Assembly: GCA_016742275.1 (NCBI GenBank)
Contig: JACVCD010000009.1
Location: 1-64,000, forward strand
Length of the DNA: 64,000 nucleotides
Direction: 5' to 3'
DNA from: Gemmatimonadaceae bacterium
GTDB taxonomy: Bacteria; Gemmatimonadota; Gemmatimonadetes; Gemmatimonadales; Gemmatimonadaceae
The position numbers and the translations under genes were made by a program. Below are positions 46,728 through 56,176 of the stretch, piece after piece; positions within the stretch are counted from its first letter, which is position 1, and each line of letters starts with the position of its first letter. The notes under the pieces are model-generated. The model was not told where the DNA came from. It did not search any database and was given only the letters and a program-made list of their open reading frames with translations.

Positions 46728-47303
46728 ATGAGTATGCCCGCCACCACGGCCCGTCTCTGGACGGTTGCAGAGGTTCACGCCCTGCAGGACCAGGATCCGC
46801 ACCACCGATACGAGGTGGTGGACGGGGAATTGCTCGTGACACCGGCGCCCAGGCGGTCACATCAGCGTGCGGTGTTGCAACTGGCTCGCGCGCTGAGTGA
46901 TCAGGTTGAGCGTTTTGGCTTCGGCGAAGTGTTGATGTCGCCCAGTGATGTGCGTGCAGAAGGTCAAACGTCTGTGCAACCGGATGTTTTTGTCATCCCG
47001 CTGGTGAACGGACGCCCTGCGGCAGATGAGATGGTGGTGTCTCCGGTGCTCGTGATCGAAGTGTTGTCGCCGAGTACTGCGCGTTTTGATCGGTTGACCA
47101 AACGACGCCTCTACCAGCGGATGCAGATCGAGTATTGGATTGTCGATCTCGACTCCGAGCTGATCGAGCGATGGGCGCCGGAGTCGGAGCGCCCGGAGAT
47201 TTGCGCCGATCGGGTGGTGTGGCAGCCGGTGGGGTCGCCGGAGGCCCTGGAACTGGACGTGGCGGCCTTCATGCGAAGAGCACTGGGTGTCGGCACTGGT
47301 TGA
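46728..47303 (+). CDS. Uma2 family protein (DUF820, predicted PD-(D/E)XK nuclease fold)
   Basis: A 191-residue protein of the Uma2 family. LQDQDPHHRYEVVDGELLVTPAP is the N-terminal core; QPDVFVIP and VLVIEVLSPSTARFDRLTKRRLYQRMQIEYWIVD provide the D...E.K pattern (Asp in QPDVFV, Glu in VIEVLSPS, Lys in TKRRLY) of PD-(D/E)XK nucleases. These genes occur in many copies in bacteria and may be mobile, but their function is unsettled. It lies between glnS and tRNA-Gln. Confidence 0.85.
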   Translation: MSMPATTARLWTVAEVHALQDQDPHHRYEVVDGELLVTPAPRRSHQRAVLQLARALSDQVERFGFGEVLMSPSDVRAEGQTSVQPDVFVIPLVNGRPAADEMVVSPVLVIEVLSPSTARFDRLTKRRLYQRMQIEYWIVDLDSELIERWAPESERPEICADRVVWQPVGSPEALELDVAAFMRRALGVGTG

Positions 47304-47405
47304 GGGGCGAACCTTCACTGTGACCTGCCAGGCTGCCCCTTCCACTCGAGGCCGCGTCGCCTATATTAGGAGGCTCACCGAGGCCTTGGCCGCGGTGAAG
47401 CCAGC

Positions 47406-47478
47406 TGCCCCTTAGCTCAACTGGCAGAGCGTCTGACTCTGGATCAGAAGGTTCCTGGTTCGATCCCAGGAGGGGCAA
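47406..47478 (+). tRNA. tRNA-Gln (anticodon CTG)
   Basis: A 73-base cloverleaf beginning with U1 paired to A72, a feature of glutamine tRNAs. Stem UCUGA-CUCUGGA-UCAGA gives anticodon CUG, reading CAG. The T arm is CCUGG-UUCGAUC-CCAGG. No CCA is encoded. Confidence 0.93.
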
Positions 47479-47481
47479 TTT

Positions 47482-47517
47482 CAAACGCCGCGATCACGAA
47501 AGTGATGGCGGCGTTTG
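47482..47517 (+). terminator. Terminator after tRNA-Gln
   Basis: A 16-bp stem (47482-47497 with 47502-47517, one mismatch) closed by GAAA and followed by TGTTTCC. A similar hairpin with shared flanks recurs at 49331-49363. Confidence 0.75.
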
Positions 47518-47640
47518 TGTTTCCGGCCTTCCCGTGCAAGAGCCGCGTGCCCTTGACGGGTCATGAACAGGGCTGGGTATGCCGATGCTCCAATGGACCC
47601 TCCTGGATTGCCTTGAAATTCCGTTCGCCCCTGTGTTCTC

Positions 47641-49281
47641 ATGCGCATTCGCTCTGCCCTTGCCGCGGTACTCGTTCTCTGCACCACCGCCTGCGGTGGC
47701 GGTGACACCACGTCACCGGGTACAAAGGGCAATCCGTCCACGCCAGCGCCAACGACACCGGTGGCCACGAGCATTGTGTTGTCGACCCAAAGCGTCACGA
47801 TCAACGGGCTTGGTGCGACCCAGGGGGTGGGCGCGGAAGTGCGTGATCAGCGCGGGCAACCAATGAGCACGGCCGTTTCGTGGAGCTCGGCCAGCCCCGG
47901 CATCGCTTCGGTATCTAGCAGTGGCCTGATCACGTCGAACGCCGTGGGAGCAACCGATGTGGTCGCAACCGCGGGCACGATCACGGCCACCGTGAGAGTG
48001 GTGGTGGCGCCCAACAATGTCTCGATCACGCTGAGTCCCAATTCGCTCACGCTCAATACGGTTGGCGCGACCGCACAGCTTCAGGCCATGGTGCGCAATG
48101 CCAATGGCGACGTTGTGACGAATGCCGTTGTTGCCTGGAGCGCCAACCCGACATCGGTGGCGACGGTCTCGTCATCGGGTGTGGTCACCGCAGTCGGCAA
48201 TGGCACTGCCTCTATCACTGCTACCTCCGCGGGAGCGAGTGCGACCGCCAATATCGGTGTGCAACTGTCGAATGGACCGTCCACCTGTACGCAGCAACCG
48301 GTGTTTGCATCACACCTGCTTGATCCTTCGATGATCAAGGTCATCACGCAGATTGGCGTGGTGGGCGGCGGCAATACCGAAATCGTGGGACGTTCGTACG
48401 TGTTTCCGATTGACGGCATCGACGGTGTACGGATTCCACTCAATGCACCGACGGCACTGAATGTGGTGGCCGCCAAGCACTACCTGCCATCAGGTGCGCC
48501 AACCAGTGGCTACGTGCCCGATTGGTCACTGCTGCTTGATGCAGGCTGCGGCATTCAGCTGGAACTGTTTCACGTGAAGGATGTCGCGGCATCCATCAAG
48601 GCGGTCGCCGACACCTCCATCAGCAACTCCAGCGCGTGGCAACCTCTCTCGAGGAACGTGCCGTTTGCAGCCGGTGAAACATTTGGCTGGTACATGCGCG
48701 GACTCAACTCCGTTGCCTTCGATGTCATTGTGCACGATCGGAATCACGTCAATCAGTTTACCAATCAGGCACGGTATGTCACCGGGCGCAGCAATCTGCT
48801 GGATGTCGTTTGTCCGTGGACACTCTTCGCACCCAACCTTCGGAGCAGCTACCTCGGCGCCATTGGTTCGCAGACGGGCTTTAGGGTTGCCGGTGCCGGT
48901 TGTGGCGCGGTGAACCGTGATGTTCCGGGCACTCCGGCCGGGCAGTGGTTCACATCAGCGACGGTGACCGCCAATTGGCCGTTCGCCAAGGTTGGACACT
49001 ACGGTGATCCGCTGCCCATAGTGCTCGGTGTAGACAGCACCGTGTACATCGGTCACACGGGCCCTGCCAACGACGTTCGCATCTATCGCGAAAACAGCAC
49101 CTGGAAGGATCCCGCGACCATTACGACGTCGCACTGCTATCAGGCCATGTCCGGAAACACGGCAAGCGGGTGGTTGTGGCTCCGCATGAATAGCGCGACG
49201 CAGATGGACGCCGCCTACGGGGATACCGGCGCCTGTCCAGCGACATTCCCCGCGAGTGGGTTTATGCCTTACTATCGCTAG
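47641..49281 (+). CDS. Lipoprotein with two Ig-like (BIG2) domains
   Basis: A 546-residue secreted protein. The lipobox is TTACGGG. Two BIG2 domains follow (about residues 40-125 and 125-205), with GVGAEVRDQRGQPMSTAVSWSSASPGIASVS and LQAMVRNANGDVVTNAVVAWSANPTSVATVS as matching lead strands. The C-terminal 340 residues match no family I know and contain many aromatic residues. It is flanked by two related hairpins and sits just after tRNA-Gln. Confidence 0.75.
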   Translation: MRIRSALAAVLVLCTTACGGGDTTSPGTKGNPSTPAPTTPVATSIVLSTQSVTINGLGATQGVGAEVRDQRGQPMSTAVSWSSASPGIASVSSSGLITSNAVGATDVVATAGTITATVRVVVAPNNVSITLSPNSLTLNTVGATAQLQAMVRNANGDVVTNAVVAWSANPTSVATVSSSGVVTAVGNGTASITATSAGASATANIGVQLSNGPSTCTQQPVFASHLLDPSMIKVITQIGVVGGGNTEIVGRSYVFPIDGIDGVRIPLNAPTALNVVAAKHYLPSGAPTSGYVPDWSLLLDAGCGIQLELFHVKDVAASIKAVADTSISNSSAWQPLSRNVPFAAGETFGWYMRGLNSVAFDVIVHDRNHVNQFTNQARYVTGRSNLLDVVCPWTLFAPNLRSSYLGAIGSQTGFRVAGAGCGAVNRDVPGTPAGQWFTSATVTANWPFAKVGHYGDPLPIVLGVDSTVYIGHTGPANDVRIYRENSTWKDPATITTSHCYQAMSGNTASGWLWLRMNSATQMDAAYGDTGACPATFPASGFMPYYR

Positions 49282-49330
49282 GTGCAAAGGCCAGAATATT
49301 CCTGGCCCGACCACCGTGAGAGCAATTTCA

Positions 49331-49363
49331 GACGCCGCTTCGATTTGTGTCGGAGCGGCGTTT
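49331..49363 (+). terminator. Terminator after the Ig-like lipoprotein
   Basis: A stem of about 12 bp (GACGCCGCTTCGA with TCGGAGCGGCGTTT) after the stop. The flanking GCAATTTCA and GCGGCGTTTGT blocks match the hairpin after tRNA-Gln. Confidence 0.65.
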
Positions 49364-49380
49364 GTATCCGCAGAATAATT

Positions 49381-49656
49381 TCAGTTGACGAGATCCGTTT
49401 CGGAATCTGGACGGGCTAACAATGGAAAGTCCGAAGGACTACGGATCGACTGAACTGAGAGATCCACGTCCAGCTGAGGCCAGTACAAGTGGTCGGGGCT
49501 GGGCCACTCCACCTGCGTCAGTGCGTCGATGGTGGCTTGTCGGAACCAGGGGAAATCTTCAAAGCGCACGAGGAGTTCGTCCTGACCGAGCAGCAGCCAG
49601 AAGCCGTGTCGGGAAATATGAGTCACTTCAGGTGCCGAAATGGTGTGTCCAAGCAC
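49381..49656 (-). CDS. DUF2442 domain protein
   Basis: A 91-residue DUF2442 protein. The core VTHISRHGFWLLLGQDELLVRFEDFPWFRQATIDALTQVEW and the C-terminal LYWPQLDVDLSVQSI match the family. The start is a GTG with perfect GGAGG six bases upstream. DUF2442 genes often pair with DUF4160 genes in toxin-antitoxin-like pairs; no partner is seen here, so it may be orphaned. Confidence 0.75.
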   Translation of the reverse strand: MLGHTISAPEVTHISRHGFWLLLGQDELLVRFEDFPWFRQATIDALTQVEWPSPDHLYWPQLDVDLSVQSIRSPSDFPLLARPDSETDLVN

Positions 49657-49859
49657 TTCGGACCTCCTTGCGCGAAAAGAAGAACAGACGAAATGGCCCC
49701 TCGCGGAGCACTGTTGGAGACATACCTGAAATATACCCCGGTCGGCCCCTCTGAAATGGCCTCTCGATGCGCCGAGGCCGCGTGCTGCCTCAGCGCAATC
49801 ACTCCTAGTCGAGCGGCCGGCATTCACATGATGGGTTCGCCCACACCATGTTTCGGGCA

Positions 49860-50621
49860 ATGTCCTCTCAACCGTTCCCCGACCACTTCTCCAGCACCGC
49901 CGCCGGATACGCCGCATATCGGCCTAGCTATCCGCCAGCGCTCATCGAGTGGCTAGCGTCACTATGCGCCGGTCATGAACTCGCACTCGACTGCGGCTGC
50001 GGCACCGGACAGCTCGCGGTGCCACTGGCTGAACACTTTGCGCAGGTGGTGGCCACCGACGCGAGCGCTGAGCAGATCCGGCATGCCGTGCCGCATCCGC
50101 GCGTCACGTACGAGGTGCGGCGCGCTGAGTCGAGTGGTCTGCTCGAGGCCAGTGTGGATCTCATCACGGTCGCGCAGGCCGCGCATTGGTTCAAGCTCAG
50201 CGCGTTCTACTCCGAAGTGCTGCACGTCGCATACCCCGACGCAGTCATCGCACTTATCACATATGGCACGCTGCATGTGCCGGATGATGCCGGTGTCGAC
50301 GCGATCATTCAGGAGTTCTATCGCGATACGTTGGACCCGTATTGGCCCCCGGAACGTCGTCATGTCGAGTCCGGTTATCGCACGTTGCCATTTCCCTTCG
50401 ACGAAGTGGACATGCCGGCATTCGACATGGTCACGCATTGGACGGTGAGCGAGGTCATCGGCTACATCCGCACGTGGAGCGCGGTCAGCGCTGCAAGAAA
50501 GGCGCGGGGCGATACGTTCTCAGACGGCTTCGAATCGCAACTCCGTGAAGCATGGGGCAGTAACGATCTGCGTCGAACGATTCGGTGGCCTTTGGCAGGG
50601 AGAGTGGGCCGAGTACTGTAA
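49860..50621 (+). CDS. Class I SAM-dependent methyltransferase
   Basis: A 253-residue small-molecule methyltransferase. FSSTAAGYAAYRPSYPPALIEWLA opens the domain and motif I is LALDCGCGTGQLAVPLAEHFAQVVATDAS. This pattern is shared with trans-aconitate and methylthiol-type methyltransferases; the substrate is unknown. ATG at 49860 is chosen; one at 49848 would add four residues. The next gene starts nine bases after its stop. Confidence 0.83.
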   Translation: MSSQPFPDHFSSTAAGYAAYRPSYPPALIEWLASLCAGHELALDCGCGTGQLAVPLAEHFAQVVATDASAEQIRHAVPHPRVTYEVRRAESSGLLEASVDLITVAQAAHWFKLSAFYSEVLHVAYPDAVIALITYGTLHVPDDAGVDAIIQEFYRDTLDPYWPPERRHVESGYRTLPFPFDEVDMPAFDMVTHWTVSEVIGYIRTWSAVSAARKARGDTFSDGFESQLREAWGSNDLRRTIRWPLAGRVGRVL

Positions 50622-50629
50622 GAAAGCCC

Positions 50630-51445
50630 ATGAACAACACCTCAACATTGCAGCACATCGACACGCCGTACGGACAGTTGTTCGTGCAGGATTGGTATCC
50701 GGAAGCAAGCCGCATCGTACCCGGGCTTTCACCAATACTGCTGCACCACGATTCACTCGGTTGTGTTGCACTTTGGCGGGATTTCCCGCAGCAGTTAGCC
50801 AACGCCACTGGTCGTCGTGTTATTGCCTACGATCGTCTCGGCTTTGGTCAGTCTACGCCGCGTACGGAGCGTGCGCCCAACTCCTTCGTGCACGACGAAG
50901 GCGCGATCATCGTTCCTCTGCTGCGTGAAGCGCTCGGTCTCGATCGATTTGTCGTGATGGGCCACAGCGTGGGCGGCGGCATGTCGGTGGCCACCGCTGC
51001 AGCTGCGGGAGATGTCTGTGATGCGCTCATCACCATGGCCGCACAATCATGGGTGGAGGATCGCACGGCCGAAGGTGTGCGTGCGGCGCGCGTGTCCTTC
51101 GCAGAGCCGGGGCAGATGGAGCGGCTCGCCCGGTACCATGGTGCACGGGCGCCATGGGTGTTGAGCGCGTGGATCGACACCTGGTTGCACGAGAGCTTCG
51201 CCAACTGGTCGCTCGATGACCTGCTACCACGCGTGCAGTGCCCCGCGCTCATCATGCACGGCGACAGCGACGAGTACGGCTCCGTTGCACACCCAGCACG
51301 CATTGCGCGTCAGCTCACCACACCGCGCGAAGTGATCATACTCGAGGGCGTGGGGCATGTGCCGCATCGCGAGCAACCGGATGTGGTGCTATCACACGTC
51401 GCGCGGTTTCTGGCTCAACTTCAACGGAATCCAGCAGATGCGTAG
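50630..51445 (+). CDS. Alpha/beta-fold hydrolase
   Basis: A 271-residue hydrolase. The nucleophile elbow is GHSVGGG (Ser), the oxyanion region PILLHHDSLG, and the acid and His lie in MHGDSDEYG and GVGHVPHREQPD. The substrate is unknown. It lies nine bases after the methyltransferase and overlaps the outer-membrane protein gene by eight bases. Confidence 0.87.
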   Translation: MNNTSTLQHIDTPYGQLFVQDWYPEASRIVPGLSPILLHHDSLGCVALWRDFPQQLANATGRRVIAYDRLGFGQSTPRTERAPNSFVHDEGAIIVPLLREALGLDRFVVMGHSVGGGMSVATAAAAGDVCDALITMAAQSWVEDRTAEGVRAARVSFAEPGQMERLARYHGARAPWVLSAWIDTWLHESFANWSLDDLLPRVQCPALIMHGDSDEYGSVAHPARIARQLTTPREVIILEGVGHVPHREQPDVVLSHVARFLAQLQRNPADA

Positions 51446-51986
51446 TAGCCGGCGTCGCTCGCTTCTTTCTGTCGGTGCGGCTTGTCTTGTGCAATGGTCT
51501 TTTGGGGCTGCACTGCTATTTGGGCAAGCGCCGCGTTCAACCCAAAGAACAGTAGGTTTTGGACTTCACGCGGGGCGAGCACGTGTGCCGGTTTCGCGAG
51601 GTCTCAATGGCAACGGTCCTGCCCAGGGCGACTTCACCATCTTTGGAGCGTCCCTCGACTACCATGCTTCCACTCGAGTGATTCTCGAGGGTCTCGCATC
51701 GTTCGGCGTTCAAGGTGGCGGTTGCGGAGACGCGTGTACAAGCACTGGCTACATCGCCGAAGGGGCCGTGCTGTATTCGCCAACATCCTCACGGCAGACC
51801 TGGGGAATTGCCGTGGGACCGACGGTCGGCGTGGCAGCGTTTGACGGCAACCTTCTTGGTGGTGGAGTGCGGGCCAGCCTCGGCAGTTTGCGCAGCATAG
51901 GTCCGCGCCTCGCTGTTCACTTCCTCCGATTGACCGATGGTCGCCATGTTGCCGGCGTCTATGCCTCGGTCAGGTTTGGGCGCTAA
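51438..51986 (+). CDS. Small secreted, probable outer-membrane beta-barrel protein
   Basis: A 182-residue protein. The signal LLSVGAACLVQWSFGAALLFGQA precedes about eight beta strands such as VGFGLHAGRARVPV and FTIFGASLDYHASTRVILEGLASFG, ending in VAGVYASVRFGR, whose aromatic-Arg end suits outer-membrane insertion. The start at 51438 overlaps the hydrolase stop. No known family. Confidence 0.65.
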   Translation: MRSSRRRSLLSVGAACLVQWSFGAALLFGQAPRSTQRTVGFGLHAGRARVPVSRGLNGNGPAQGDFTIFGASLDYHASTRVILEGLASFGVQGGGCGDACTSTGYIAEGAVLYSPTSSRQTWGIAVGPTVGVAAFDGNLLGGGVRASLGSLRSIGPRLAVHFLRLTDGRHVAGVYASVRFGR

Positions 51987-52018
51987 GAAAGCACAGCGTC
52001 ATGGAGCCTGATCTCACG

Positions 52019-53272
52019 TCAGCCGCCGCGTGAGGACAGGAACTCCGCCGCCGTCATCTTGCCATCGTGCTCGGCCCAGCCGCGTGGCGTACCGCCGTAC
52101 AACTGATCTGTGATACTGAGATCCGCACCGCGATCGACCAGCAGTGACAACACATCCATCCGATCATTCTGCGCCGCGAGATGCGCAGCTGTGACTCCAG
52201 CACCATGCTGCAGACCGCCAAATGTGCCGTGGGCATTCACATCGGCGCCGTGATCGAGTAGCCACGTCGCGGTATCAACTCGTCCTGCCCACGCTGCCCA
52301 GGTCAGCGGCGTCCCTCGATAGGTGTCGGCATCTATCTGCGCACCATTGGCAATGAGCAGCGGCATGACCGCCGTAGCGCCACTACGTGCTGCCCAGGCC
52401 AGTGCTTCGTTCAGCACCTCCTGACGATCCGCCTTTGGTTTCCAGTACGGAAAGCCACTGTGCGGACGATAGAATGCGCGATGCTGCTCCACGTTGTTGA
52501 GCACCTGCTCCGCAAGATCGACATGCCCGAGGGCGGCTGCCACGCGGAGATTGCGCGGCGTGAGTTCGTGCGCCGCGAGCACCGCAGCGACTTCTGCGTG
52601 CCCCCAGAACAGCGCGGCAACGAGTGGTGTGCCGCCATCACCATGCGCTGAAACATCGGTGCGCGCGCCGGCACTCAACAACAGTTCGGCCAGGGCCACA
52701 TCGTTGCGATACCCCGCCTGATGCAGCGGCGTCCACCCGCGTACGTTGGCCAGGTGCACATCGGCACCCGCATCGAGCAAACGCTGAATTGGTGCCAGGC
52801 GCGTCTGCGCGTGGAGATCGCGTAGACCGGCCGGTTCAGCTGCTGGCGGCACACAAGGGATTAATGCGCCCGCCAAGTTGAGTAAGGAATTGCCATTGGT
52901 TCCGCGTGCGCGAAGCAGTTCCGGGTGGGCACCCAGCAATTGCGCGACCCGCGACCAATCACCGGTTGTTCCGGCCTCAAACGCCGCGAGAAAAGGCTCA
53001 CCGTTTGCCGATGCATCGATCGACGACAGGTGTGACATGAACTGATGCCACGTGTCATGCCCGTGTTGGCGCGCGTACACGAGACGCGCGTCTTCGATGG
53101 TGAAGACGGTCGCCTGTATGTCCTGATCGCTTGCACCGGCAAATGCCGGATGCCAGTCGCGGATCTGCTGCATGGTATGCGCCGCGCCATCAGGGCGGAC
53201 GATAAGCAGGCCGTGGGCGCGGTCCTCGTGATAGCGTGGATCGCGGACGCTGATGTGAGTGCGTTCAGGCAT
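52019..53272 (-). CDS. Ankyrin-repeat protein
   Basis: A 417-residue protein. About seven ankyrin repeats are visible, with TPLHQAGYRND, TPLVAALFWGHAEV, TPLTWAAWAGRVDTATWLLDHGADVN and TAAHLAAQNDRMDVLSLLVDRGADLS. The N-terminal 120 residues carry no known motif. Bacterial ankyrin proteins mediate protein binding. ATG at 53272 is chosen; the GTG at 53278 adds two residues. Divergent to copA. Confidence 0.85.
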   Translation of the reverse strand: MPERTHISVRDPRYHEDRAHGLLIVRPDGAAHTMQQIRDWHPAFAGASDQDIQATVFTIEDARLVYARQHGHDTWHQFMSHLSSIDASANGEPFLAAFEAGTTGDWSRVAQLLGAHPELLRARGTNGNSLLNLAGALIPCVPPAAEPAGLRDLHAQTRLAPIQRLLDAGADVHLANVRGWTPLHQAGYRNDVALAELLLSAGARTDVSAHGDGGTPLVAALFWGHAEVAAVLAAHELTPRNLRVAAALGHVDLAEQVLNNVEQHRAFYRPHSGFPYWKPKADRQEVLNEALAWAARSGATAVMPLLIANGAQIDADTYRGTPLTWAAWAGRVDTATWLLDHGADVNAHGTFGGLQHGAGVTAAHLAAQNDRMDVLSLLVDRGADLSITDQLYGGTPRGWAEHDGKMTAAEFLSSRGG

Positions 53273-53337
53273 GCGCACAGTGTATCACCAAACAACGCCC
53301 CCGGTGGATGACAGGGCTTGATTGATAGGGGGAGGGG

Positions 53338-53363
53338 GTATAAATACCATGCAGGGGTATAAT
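53338..53363 (+). promoter_or_regulatory. copA promoter with CsoR-type operator
   Basis: GGTAT-AA-ATACC (53337-53348) then N7 then GGTAT (53356-53360) form overlapping palindromes. TACC-N7-GGTA matches the spacing of the CsoR site of Bacillus copZA. TATAAA (53339-53344) or TATAAT (53358-53363) could be the -10 box; the -35 is unclear. Confidence 0.55.
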
Positions 53364-53394
53364 GTTGGTCTGAGCAGTCAGTCCGGAGCGCCTC

Positions 53395-55791
53395 ATGTCC
53401 AGTACGACGGTCGATACCGTTCTCGATAGCGCGAAAGCGTCGCATACCATTCGCATTCCTGTCAGCGGGATGACATGTGCCGCCTGTCAGAGTCGTGTGC
53501 AGCGCACACTGCAGAAGCAGCCTGGTGTGTCGGATGCCACGGTGAACCTCATGATGAAGAGTGCCACGGTCACCTACGACGCGGCTGCTACTTCACCCGA
53601 TGCGCTGGTGGAAGCGATTCGGGATACGGGGTATGGCGCGCAGTTGGCGCGTGAAGACGAAACGGCGTTTGAAGAGCAGGAAGCGCGTGATCGCGCCAAT
53701 GTGGCGGAGTATCACGAGCTGCGCACGAAGGCTATTGTCAGCGGTGTGATTGGTGTGGTAGCCATGGTGCTCAGCATGCCGCTCATGAGTGCGCTGGCCG
53801 GTCACGCGCATGGTGGAGCGTCTGGTACGATTGCCGATCCATTTATGCGATGGAGCATGGCCACGCTTGATCCGTTGCTGCGCGCTATCATGCCATGGCT
53901 CTATGAGTTGCCAACAGTGGCCACGCTGTGGGCCCTGCTGGCGGTGACTCTCGTGGTGATGCTTTGGGCAGGACGTCACTTCTATGTGCGGGCCTGGGCC
54001 GCCGCACGGCATGGTGGTGCGGACATGAATACGCTTGTGGCGGTCGGCACTGGCGCCGCGTTTGTGTATTCGCTGGTGGCGACGCTCTGGCCGCAGCTGT
54101 TCTTCGATCGTGGTATGACACCGGATGTGTACTACGAGGCGGTGATCATCATCATCGCGCTTATTCTGACGGGCAACATGTTCGAAGCCCGCGCAAAACA
54201 GCAGACCGCCAGCGCATTACGGGCACTTGTTCAGCTGCAGCCCAAGAGCGCACGTGTGTTGCGATTCGGTGAAGAAGTCGATGCGCCAATCGATACGCTG
54301 GAAGTCAATGAGACCGTGATCGTTCGTCCCGGTGAACGCATCCCCGTGGATGGAACCATTGTGCAGGGTGAGAGTGCCGTCGATGAAAGCATGCTCACCG
54401 GTGAAAGCATGCCGGTCGCCAAACGCGTTGGCGATCGTGTCATTGGTGGCACCATCAATGGCACCGGTGCATTCCGACTTTCGGCCACCACGCTCGGCCA
54501 GCAGAGCACACTGGCACAGATCGTTCGACTCATGCGTGATGCGCAGGGCAGTCGGGCGCCCATTCAGCGACTGGCCGATCGCATCAGCGGGATCTTTGTG
54601 CCGGTGGTGATTGTGCTGGCACTGCTCACGCTCGGGGCCTGGGCGGTGTTTGCGGAAACCGCGCCGCTCGTGCGCGGCTTTGCAGCGGCGGTGTCGGTGC
54701 TGATCATCGCTTGCCCATGTGCGATGGGTCTAGCGGTGCCCACTGCGGTCATGGTAGCGACCGGCAAGGGCGCGCAGCTCGGTGTGCTGATCAAGGGCGG
54801 CGAAGCTTTGCAGCGCGCCGGACACATTGATACCATCGTGCTCGATAAGACGGGAACTGTGACCGAAGGCAAGCCCGCCGTAACGGATCTGTTGATTGCG
54901 CCGACGTGGCAGGAAGGTGAGGCGGCATTGTTGCAGATCACCGCATCACTCGAAACGTCCAGCGAGCATCCGTTGGCGGCGGCCATCGTGCAGGCAGCGC
55001 GGGCGCGGGAGTTGACCCTCACATCGCCTGAGACCTTTCTGGCTGTCAGTGGTCGCGGTGCCCAGGGTGTCGTGGATGGGCGCAGTGTGGCGGTCGGCAA
55101 TGCGGCCTACATGCAGGACTGGGCGGTTGATGCGTCCTCGCTCACGAGCCGTGCGGAGGAACTGGCATCACTTGGACGGACACCGATGTATGTGGCCATT
55201 GACGGCGCTTTTGCTGGCGTGGTTGCGGTGGCGGATCCAATCAAGGACACATCGCGCGAGGCCATTGCCCGCTTTCATTCAATGGGTCTCAGTGTCGTGA
55301 TGCTCACCGGTGACAACGAACGCACAGCGCAAGCAATTGCTCGCGAAGCTGGAATCGATCGGGTAGTGGCCGGTGTGTTGCCCGATGGCAAGGTCGCCGA
55401 GATCGCGCGGCTTCAGAGCGATGGGCATGTCGTGGCAATGGTGGGGGACGGTATCAACGACGGCCCCGCCATTGCTCAGTCGGATGTTGGCATCGGTATT
55501 GGCACCGGCACCGATCTGGCTGTCGAAGCGGCGGACGTTGTGCTCATGCGCGGCGATCTGCGTAGCGCCGCGCATGCCATTGAGCTGTCACGTCGCACGA
55601 TGACGACGATGAAGCAGAATCTGTTCTGGGCGTTTGTGTACAACGTGATCGGCATCCCCGTGGCGGCGGGCGTACTCTATCCCGCGTTCGGGCTGCTGCT
55701 GAGTCCCATTCTGGCGAGCGCGGCGATGGCGTTCAGTTCCGTCAGCGTTGTGACGAACTCTTTGCGTCTTCGCTCGGCGCGCATTGCCTGA
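53395..55791 (+). CDS. copA: Copper-translocating P-type ATPase
   Basis: A 798-residue P1B-type ATPase. One HMA domain with GMTCAAC (C28, C31), eight predicted transmembrane segments, actuator TGES (LTGESMP), CPC metal site ACPCAMG (about residues 440-442), phosphorylation DKTGT (about D484) and hinge GDGIND. It exports Cu+ from the cytoplasm. The CsoR-type regulator follows directly, 26 bases after the stop, giving a self-controlled copper operon. Confidence 0.93.
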   Translation: MSSTTVDTVLDSAKASHTIRIPVSGMTCAACQSRVQRTLQKQPGVSDATVNLMMKSATVTYDAAATSPDALVEAIRDTGYGAQLAREDETAFEEQEARDRANVAEYHELRTKAIVSGVIGVVAMVLSMPLMSALAGHAHGGASGTIADPFMRWSMATLDPLLRAIMPWLYELPTVATLWALLAVTLVVMLWAGRHFYVRAWAAARHGGADMNTLVAVGTGAAFVYSLVATLWPQLFFDRGMTPDVYYEAVIIIIALILTGNMFEARAKQQTASALRALVQLQPKSARVLRFGEEVDAPIDTLEVNETVIVRPGERIPVDGTIVQGESAVDESMLTGESMPVAKRVGDRVIGGTINGTGAFRLSATTLGQQSTLAQIVRLMRDAQGSRAPIQRLADRISGIFVPVVIVLALLTLGAWAVFAETAPLVRGFAAAVSVLIIACPCAMGLAVPTAVMVATGKGAQLGVLIKGGEALQRAGHIDTIVLDKTGTVTEGKPAVTDLLIAPTWQEGEAALLQITASLETSSEHPLAAAIVQAARARELTLTSPETFLAVSGRGAQGVVDGRSVAVGNAAYMQDWAVDASSLTSRAEELASLGRTPMYVAIDGAFAGVVAVADPIKDTSREAIARFHSMGLSVVMLTGDNERTAQAIAREAGIDRVVAGVLPDGKVAEIARLQSDGHVVAMVGDGINDGPAIAQSDVGIGIGTGTDLAVEAADVVLMRGDLRSAAHAIELSRRTMTTMKQNLFWAFVYNVIGIPVAAGVLYPAFGLLLSPILASAAMAFSSVSVVTNSLRLRSARIA

Positions 55792-55816
55792 GACCACCAC
55801 ACACACTTTCGTATCC

Positions 55817-56173
55817 ATGCCACGTACCAGCACTACCTCACTTCCCGTGCACGGCTGTGCCTGCGGCACACACGATGCCGATGGACGAAAAGCCGTTGCC
55901 GTCGACCCTGCCGCGAAGGAACGCAATCTCAAGCGACTACGTCGCATCGAAGGTCAGGTGCGCGGTCTGCAGAAGATGGTGGAAGAGGAGCGCTACTGCG
56001 CCGATGTCATGACGCAGATCTCGAGCGTACACGAAGCGCTTCGCTCGGTCGGACGTGAGCTCATGCGCAACCACCTCAAGCACTGCGCCACGTCCGCCAT
56101 CGCCAAGGGCGGTGAGGAACGTGACGCGATGTATGACGAACTGGTGGACATGCTATACAAGCACAGTCGCTGA
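55817..56173 (+). CDS. csoR: CsoR-family copper-sensing repressor
   Basis: A 118-residue DUF156 repressor. The helical core NLKRLRRIEGQVRGLQKMVEEERYCADVMTQISSVHEAL carries the Cu+ ligands C61, H86 and C90 (YC and HLKHC). Cu+ binding releases the operator. The N-terminal extension with HGCACGTH could add a metal site. ATG at 55817 is chosen; a TTG at 55784 overlaps the copA stop. Its target is likely the GGTAT/ATACC sites before copA. Confidence 0.9.
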   Translation: MPRTSTTSLPVHGCACGTHDADGRKAVAVDPAAKERNLKRLRRIEGQVRGLQKMVEEERYCADVMTQISSVHEALRSVGRELMRNHLKHCATSAIAKGGEERDAMYDELVDMLYKHSR

Positions 56174-56176
56174 CGG

